Source: Chlorobiota bacterium
Lineage (GTDB): Bacteria; Bacteroidota; Ignavibacteria; Ignavibacteriales; Ignavibacteriaceae
Length of the DNA: 5,604 bases
Assembly: GCA_008363265.1 (NCBI GenBank)
Contig: RHKR01000187.1
Location: forward strand, 1-5,604
Reading direction: 5' to 3'
The notes under the pieces are model-generated. The model was not told the origin of the DNA. It worked only from the letters and a program-made list of their open reading frames with translations, and did no database searches. The first letter of the stretch is position 1; each line of letters starts with the position of its first letter. Of this stretch, positions 1-3,724 are shown piece after piece. The position numbers and the translations under genes are program-made.

Positions 1-196
1 GTCGTATGACAAGACGAAGGAGCTGCCTGAAGAGGTGGTGATCGAACATGTATTGTTCAACGGTGAGATTGAAGATATCGAACTTCTTTTCAAGCTATGC
101 AGTAATGATAGCATTGAAAAAATTGTGAAAAAGTACGAAAAAGAGCACAAACGGGAAAAACGGACCAACTATATAAGGATTATGTATCTAAGTTGA
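1..196 (+). CDS. Putative antitoxin, DUF6922-like, 5'-truncated
   Basis: The last 64 codons of an open frame (codons from base 2) end at TGA 194-196; the start lies outside the window. The visible residues include VVIEHVLFNGEIEDIELLF, then a charged Lys/Glu-rich helix and the end NYIRIMYLS. The pattern of a hydrophobic helix, VL-x-x-G, an acidic turn and LLF resembles small DUF6922 proteins, which in Bacteroidota and relatives commonly sit directly before an AbiEii-like nucleotidyltransferase and are presumed to be its antitoxin. Its stop overlaps the toxin start by four bases (TTGA), so the two are probably translationally coupled. I assign the role from position plus this weak similarity remembered from the family; no DNA-binding motif can be seen in the remaining part. 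It could be an unrelated small protein. Confidence 0.6.
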   Translation, partial: SYDKTKELPEEVVIEHVLFNGEIEDIELLFKLCSNDSIEKIVKKYEKEHKREKRTNYIRIMYLS

Positions 197-849
197 ATAC
201 TGAAATAGCCCCCGGCTTCTTGCCCGCTGCAACGAAAGATCTGTTTGAGAAATTTTCAAAATTTCCCTTTTTCAAAAACTATATACTCGTTGGGGGAACA
301 GCTCTTTCGTTGAGGGCAGGACACCGCGAGTCAGAGGATCTTGATTTCATTTCTATAGATAAAGACCTTAATATCACCTCGATAAAAAGATTTTTTTCAT
401 CCAACTTTAACAGTTACAAGATCATAAGACTCGATGAAAATTATCAGATCGATCTTGTAGTAAATGGCGTCAAGGTAACTTTCTTCTCCCCGAATGCAAT
501 TGGAGTTGATTTCGATGTCTCTTCAGGCTCCACTTCACAAAACAACATAATTGTTGCTTCGATCGAGACCATTGCTGTCCTAAAAATTAACGCTATCTCA
601 CAACGAAACACCATGCGCGACTACTACGATCTTTACTACATCGCGAAAAATTTCATTAACTTGCGATCCTTGATCGAAACCTCCAAAAAACTGCTTCCAA
701 ATCTCTCACCCATAATCTACTCCGAGACCCTTCTGTTCGTGAGAGATATCCCGGAAAACAGCATTTCATCCCATCTAAAGCCCACGGTTAACATCACAAA
801 AGCCGAAATAGCCGAATTCTTTAGAAAACAACTGATCAACCAGCATTAA
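193..849 (+). CDS. AbiEii/AbiGii-type nucleotidyltransferase toxin
   Basis: This is a 218-residue cytoplasmic protein of the AbiEii/AbiGii toxin family (DNA polymerase beta-like nucleotidyltransferase fold), the toxic half of type IV-like toxin-antitoxin and abortive-infection systems. Studied members transfer nucleotides to RNA and stop growth. The nucleotidyltransferase signature GGTALSLRAGHRESEDLDF spans residues 34-52, with D49 and D51 as the likely metal-binding pair and D87 (in QIDLVV) a candidate third carboxylate. The second family motif is at 125-149, with K131 and the RDYYDLYY stretch (142-149). All expected motifs are present and the length is normal for the family, so it looks intact. 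The start is TTG, overlapping the upstream stop as TTGA; the only later in-frame Met is residue 141, inside the conserved core. AAGGA at 175-179 lies 13 bases before the TTG, rather far, so reinitiation after the antitoxin is likely. GC counted on sampled lines is about 38%, against about 52-55% in the gene at 1830, which suggests transfer. The RNA target cannot be inferred. Confidence 0.87.
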   Translation: MNTEIAPGFLPAATKDLFEKFSKFPFFKNYILVGGTALSLRAGHRESEDLDFISIDKDLNITSIKRFFSSNFNSYKIIRLDENYQIDLVVNGVKVTFFSPNAIGVDFDVSSGSTSQNNIIVASIETIAVLKINAISQRNTMRDYYDLYYIAKNFINLRSLIETSKKLLPNLSPIIYSETLLFVRDIPENSISSHLKPTVNITKAEIAEFFRKQLINQH

Positions 850-851
850 CA

Positions 852-879
852 CCCCCATACACCCCACACTCTACACTAA
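852..879. repeat. Degenerate heptad repeat, single arm
   Basis: Read on the minus strand, this tract has a 7-base period: TTAGTGT (873-879), AGAGTGT (866-872), GGGGTGT (859-865) and a decayed ATGGGGG (852-858). It starts 3 bases after the toxin stop codon. The 16 bases CCACACTCTACACTAA at 864-879 recur exactly at 1743-1758, so this is one arm of the same element family found in the next gap. No opposing arm is visible here. The function is unknown. The remainder of the 116-base gap holds a palindrome and an AT-rich stretch but no gene. Confidence 0.7.
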
Positions 880-891
880 AAAAATTTTCAC

Positions 892-905
892 TTTGCCGCG
901 GCAAA
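892..905. promoter_or_regulatory. Perfect 14-bp palindrome, possible operator
   Basis: TTTGCCGCGGCAAA is its own reverse complement. It lies 61 bases before the GTG start of the beta-barrel gene, in an otherwise AT-rich gap. With no loop it is a poor RNA hairpin, and no T-run follows, so a terminator is unlikely. A dimeric regulator site is a reasonable reading. It also begins with TTTG, as a -33 element would, and TATATTTC at 921-928 resembles a -7 element; but the spacer would be 25 bases against the usual 19-21, so I do not call a promoter. No regulator gene is in the window. Confidence 0.35.
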
Positions 906-955
906 TCACATTTAAATAACTATATTTCCGTACACTTTTTACGGGCATATTAACC

Positions 956-960
956 GAGGT
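956..960 (+). promoter_or_regulatory. Ribosome binding site supporting the GTG start
   Basis: GAGGT lies 5 bases before GTG 966. It supports GTG as the true start of the beta-barrel gene, since the next in-frame Met (residue 59) would remove the signal peptide. Confidence 0.5.
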
Positions 961-965
961 TTACC

Positions 966-1685
966 GTGAAACGATTTGCCGTTTTGTTCATTATCCTCAC
1001 CTTCTCTGTCCTGCACGGACAGAAGCGTTTCTCACTATATACCGGAGCCGGTTACGGCGGTATATTTTCCTCCTCAGCCGGAATCGATTATTTCGTTGCT
1101 TCTTACAATGACCAGCGCGATAAGGTTATCACCAAGAAAATGGAATCTCCCGGAATGTTCGATGGCATATCCCTCCACTTGGGTACGATCACTAACAGAG
1201 TGGTGCTTGAGTTCGGGTATTTCAACTCCAGCGCGAAGATATTTGCGGAAGCCGATCCCGCCAAGGTTCCTGCTGGCACCATTTCCCGTCGCGATATCGA
1301 ACTTAAATATTCCGGTATACAGTTCTCGATAGGCTGGTTGTTCGGTGAAGAGGTCATTTTCGGTGGACCCATACTCGAGTTTCCGATAGCCACCTTTAAA
1401 GGCGAAACAACCACAATTTATGGCAAAAAGGACGATTTCGATATCGACAATTACTTCGGCATGAGTCCCGGTGTTTTCCTGATGCTCGGCACTCCGGGTG
1501 AAACGGGGGCGTTCTTTACCGCCAAGGCCACCTACACTTTCGGACTCGGGAATCCTGACTGGGGTCTGCTCTACTACAACACCCAGACCAGTCCCGATGG
1601 CTCAGACGGTGTGCCGTTGCAGAAGGGTCCGTTCAGCGGGTTTACCTTCAACGCATCTTTAAGTTTTTCACTGGGATGCATTTAG
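966..1685 (+). CDS. Secreted beta-rich protein, probable outer-membrane beta-barrel
   Basis: This is a 239-residue protein I cannot assign to a named family. Residues 1-18 are a clear Sec signal peptide: MKR, a hydrophobic run (FAVLFIILTFSVL), and a likely cut after HG before Q19. There is no lipobox Cys. The mature part alternates polar and hydrophobic residues in strand-like runs rich in Gly and aromatics (for example FSLYTGAGYGGIF, RVVLEFGYFNSS, GIQFSIGWLFG, FFTAKATYTFGLG) separated by charged loops. It ends with FTFNASLSFSLGCI, a strand resembling the C-terminal strand of outer-membrane barrels, although the last residues are not the usual terminal Phe. The size fits a barrel of about 8-10 strands. 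The GTG start is chosen because GAGGT precedes it by 5 bases and the signal peptide begins there. It stands alone between two gaps with repeats, probably with its own transcript. No ligand or enzymatic motif is visible; a soluble periplasmic beta protein is the alternative. Confidence 0.72.
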   Translation: MKRFAVLFIILTFSVLHGQKRFSLYTGAGYGGIFSSSAGIDYFVASYNDQRDKVITKKMESPGMFDGISLHLGTITNRVVLEFGYFNSSAKIFAEADPAKVPAGTISRRDIELKYSGIQFSIGWLFGEEVIFGGPILEFPIATFKGETTTIYGKKDDFDIDNYFGMSPGVFLMLGTPGETGAFFTAKATYTFGLGNPDWGLLYYNTQTSPDGSDGVPLQKGPFSGFTFNASLSFSLGCI

Positions 1686-1694
1686 TATAGTTTT

Positions 1695-1758
1695 TTAGTG
1701 TAGAGTTTAGAGTGTGGAGACAAATCCTCTACACTCTATACTCCACACTCTACACTAA
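1695..1758. repeat. Inverted heptad repeat element, potential hairpin
   Basis: There are two arms of a 7-base repeat facing each other. The left arm on the plus strand (1695-1719) starts TTAGTGT, then AGAGTTT, then AGAGTGT. The right arm, read on the minus strand from 1758 to 1726, starts TTAGTGT, then AGAGTGT, then GGAGTAT, then AGAGTGT. The outer 11 bases of each arm (TTAGTGTAGAG) are exactly complementary; inside, pairing requires a shift of about one unit. The loop is only about 6 bases. The element lies 9 bases after the beta-barrel stop and ends 6 bases before the -33 element of the next gene. The T-run (1691-1696) precedes rather than follows it, so it is not a standard + strand terminator, though a long RNA hairpin could still protect or end the upstream transcript. 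Confidence 0.8.
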
Positions 1759-1764
1759 CCCTCC

Positions 1765-1795
1765 TTTGTACTAAAAATTATTATATGTATGTTTG
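1765..1795 (+). promoter_or_regulatory. Bacteroidota-type sigma-A promoter
   Basis: TTTG at 1765-1768, a 19-base spacer, then TATGTTTG at 1788-1795 match the group consensus TTTG-N19-TAnnTTTG at every fixed position. Transcription would start near 1800, giving a leader of about 30 bases before ATG 1830. This is the main evidence for the taxonomic placement and shows that the SDR-like gene has its own transcript. Confidence 0.82.
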
Positions 1796-1817
1796 AAGAC
1801 GGGAAAAAATCTAATTC

Positions 1818-1822
1818 AAGGA
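1818..1822 (+). promoter_or_regulatory. Ribosome binding site
   Basis: AAGGA lies 7 bases before ATG 1830, within a purine-only stretch. It fixes the start of the SDR-like gene. The gene at 3725 has no comparable site. Confidence 0.55.
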
Positions 1823-1829
1823 AAAGAAA

Positions 1830-3527
1830 ATGGATATATACGGCAAAAAAGTACTCGTACTCGGTGGCTGGGGATTGGTCGGCAAGGCCATTACCCGTCG
1901 CCTTATGATCGAAAAACCCTCAGGGTTGATAATCACCTCTCTTAAAGAGAGCGAAGCCAAAGAAGAAGTTGAATACTTAAAGAAAACATACCCCGGCCTG
2001 CCCGAAGATTTCTTCGTGCCGTGGTGGGGAAATGTCCTCGTCAGAAATGAATACAAGGATATGTCGCGTCCTGAAATGCTGGCTGACCCCGACAGACGCC
2101 GCATCGTTATCGACGATGTGATGGATGACCTGACCGATGATGTTCTCTCAGCCCAGGCTCTCTACAAACTGCTCGAACAGCACAAACCCGACATAATCAT
2201 CGACTGTATCAACACTGCCACGGGTATCGCCTATCAGGACATTTTTTCTGCCTACAAAAACCTGAAGAAAGTGCTTTACAACAGTTCATCACACGAGGAA
2301 ATGGTGACCGAGGTCGAAAAACTCGTGGCCGCGCTCTATATTCCGCAACTTATCAGACACATTCAGGTGCTTTACAACTCGATGCACAAATTTGATACCC
2401 AGGTTTACCTAAAGATCGGCACCTCGGGTACGGGTGGTATGGGTCTCAACATCCCCTATACTCACAGCGAGGAGAGACCATCGAGGGTTCTCCTGAGCAA
2501 ATCGGCCATCGCCGGCGCGCACACACTTCTCCTCTTCCTGATGGCAAGAACACCCGACAGCGCCATCACCAAGGAGATCAAGCCCGCGGCAGCCATCGCC
2601 TGGAAGAAGATCGAGTTCGGAACGATCAAAAAAGGCGGCAAGGAAGTGGAGATATACGACGTTCCGCTGGATGCTGCCATTACGCTTGACGGAAAAATTC
2701 ACAAAACATTCGACAGATCGCTCGAGAAAAAAGGCGTTCTCCGCTCGGTTTACATAGATACCGGCGAGAACGGGATCTTCTCACGTGGCGAGTTCGAGGC
2801 CATCACTGCACAGAAGCAGATGGAGTTCGTTACTCCCGAAGAGATCGCCAACAACGCGGTTTTTGAGATCATGGGCGGCAACACCGGTCACGATATCATT
2901 AACGCCCTCGACAACGCCAACATGCAGCCTTCTTACAGAGCCGGTTTCATGCAGCACCTCGCTGTATCTAAACTCGCCAAGCTTGAGGAAGAGCACGGTG
3001 TTGCCTCTGTCGCTTTCGAAATGCTGGGACCCCCGCGTCTCTCCAAACTCCTTTTCGAGATCGAAATGCTCAAACGCACCTGCGGCGGTATGAAACAGAT
3101 CGTTAAGAAGTCACCTGAAGAGCTCTCGAAACTCTGTACTGATTACATTCTGGGTGACGACAAGTTCAGAAACGAAGCCATCTCGGTCGGTATTCCCGTC
3201 CTGATGCCCGACGGAACAGAGCTTCTCCGCGGTCCTTTGATGAAAATACCTGTCTTCGGCGCCGAAACAGAGCTTGAGATCACCCCTGAGAACATCGAGA
3301 AGTGGGCTGATGCCGGCTGGATCGATCTCCGGGTTCAGAACTGGGAGCTCTGGATAAGCCGTCTGAATGCTCTTATCGATGAAGCTGAGCTGATCCCCGA
3401 AGATGATACCAGCTCGCTGCACGTCCGGACGCGCCAGTACTGGAACTACTTCGAGACGATCGATGTCGGCAAGGTTGTCTCCTGGATATTCATTCGCGAA
3501 GAAAAAGGAAACAGGATGAAAGATTAG
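1830..3527 (+). CDS. SDR-like NAD(P)-binding protein with large C-terminal region, function unknown
   Basis: This 565-residue protein has no signal peptide and is probably cytoplasmic. Residues 6-18 (KKVLVLGGWGLVG) form the first strand and the G12-x-x-G15-x-x-G18 nucleotide loop of extended short-chain dehydrogenases, so an NAD(P)-binding Rossmann fold is well supported for about 1-240. DIIIDCINTATG (121-132) fits strand 4, and YLKIGTSGTGG (193-203) fits strand 5 with the active-site Ser/Thr. Next, where classical SDRs have Tyr-x-x-Ser-Lys, this one reads VLLSK (220-224): Ser and Lys remain but Tyr is Val. The following helix SAIAGAHTLLLFLMAR is typical of SDRs. Residues 245-565 are too long for a normal SDR substrate domain and I do not recognise them; conserved-looking stretches are MGGNTGHD (348-355), FEMLGPPRLSKLLFE (396-410) and RTRQYWNYFE (533-542). 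It starts at ATG with AAGGA upstream and has its own promoter. It may be an oxidoreductase, epimerase or non-catalytic nucleotide-binding protein; the substrate is unknown. Confidence 0.8.
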   Translation: MDIYGKKVLVLGGWGLVGKAITRRLMIEKPSGLIITSLKESEAKEEVEYLKKTYPGLPEDFFVPWWGNVLVRNEYKDMSRPEMLADPDRRRIVIDDVMDDLTDDVLSAQALYKLLEQHKPDIIIDCINTATGIAYQDIFSAYKNLKKVLYNSSSHEEMVTEVEKLVAALYIPQLIRHIQVLYNSMHKFDTQVYLKIGTSGTGGMGLNIPYTHSEERPSRVLLSKSAIAGAHTLLLFLMARTPDSAITKEIKPAAAIAWKKIEFGTIKKGGKEVEIYDVPLDAAITLDGKIHKTFDRSLEKKGVLRSVYIDTGENGIFSRGEFEAITAQKQMEFVTPEEIANNAVFEIMGGNTGHDIINALDNANMQPSYRAGFMQHLAVSKLAKLEEEHGVASVAFEMLGPPRLSKLLFEIEMLKRTCGGMKQIVKKSPEELSKLCTDYILGDDKFRNEAISVGIPVLMPDGTELLRGPLMKIPVFGAETELEITPENIEKWADAGWIDLRVQNWELWISRLNALIDEAELIPEDDTSSLHVRTRQYWNYFETIDVGKVVSWIFIREEKGNRMKD

Positions 3528-3549
3528 TCGTTTTTACGCGAAGGCTGTT

Positions 3550-3665
3550 TAGTGGTTAACGGTTAGAGGTGAGTGGTTAGTGGTTTGCACCTGTTCAAAC
3601 CTTGCTTTGCAAGATGGAATTTTGTCGTGTAATTCTGACCTCTAACCACTAACCGTTAACCACTA
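3550..3665. repeat. Long inverted heptad repeat element with apical hairpin
   Basis: The left arm (3552-3586) holds five 7-base units: GTGGTTA first, ACGGTTA second, GAGGTGA third, then GTGGTTA and GTGGTTT. The right arm on the minus strand (3663 down to 3636) has GTGGTTA first, ACGGTTA second, GTGGTTA third and GAGGTCA fourth. The outer 17 bases (3550-3566 with 3649-3665) pair perfectly. At the centre, CTTGC-TTT-GCAAG (3601-3613) forms a small hairpin lying within one base of the midpoint of the arms, and GGTTTG/CAAACC (3582-3587 with 3596-3601) offers an alternative stem. It begins 22 bases after the SDR-like stop; the T-run at 3666-3670 follows the right arm, so a terminator role for the upstream gene is possible though the 82-base interior is unusually large. 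Confidence 0.85.
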
Positions 3666-3675
3666 TTTTTAAGTC

Positions 3676-3706
3676 TTTGTGGTAAATTTCCCATTCAACA
3701 CATTCG
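3676..3706 (+). promoter_or_regulatory. Weak candidate promoter of the phosphoesterase gene
   Basis: TTTG at 3676-3679, a 19-base spacer and CACATTCG at 3699-3706 match the group consensus in the -33 box and in four of six fixed positions of the -7 box. Its place just after a heptad element mirrors the strong promoter at 1765, which is the main reason to list it. Transcription would start near 3711, leaving a very short leader before ATG 3725. Confidence 0.25.
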
Positions 3707-3724
3707 TAACAATTTCCATACCCT

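Noticed and set aside
928..944. Small hairpin CCGTA/TACGG in the leader of the beta-barrel gene.
   Set aside because: A 5-bp stem with a 7-base loop is expected by chance, and no riboswitch or terminator features accompany it.
976..1332. A 118-codon + strand open frame in another frame within the beta-barrel gene.
   Set aside because: It is rich in Ser, Pro and Arg, as expected for an out-of-frame reading, has no ribosome binding site, and overlaps a frame with a good signal peptide.
1686..1760. A CRISPR-like array, because of the repeated CTCTACA motifs.
   Set aside because: The units are 7 bases and contiguous, with no spacers, and are arranged as inverted arms; no cas gene is present.
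3528..3670. A standard rho-independent terminator after the SDR-like gene.
   Set aside because: A T-run does follow the right arm, but the perfect stem encloses about 82 bases and is AT-rich, unlike compact GC-rich terminators; I list it as a repeat with a possible termination role.
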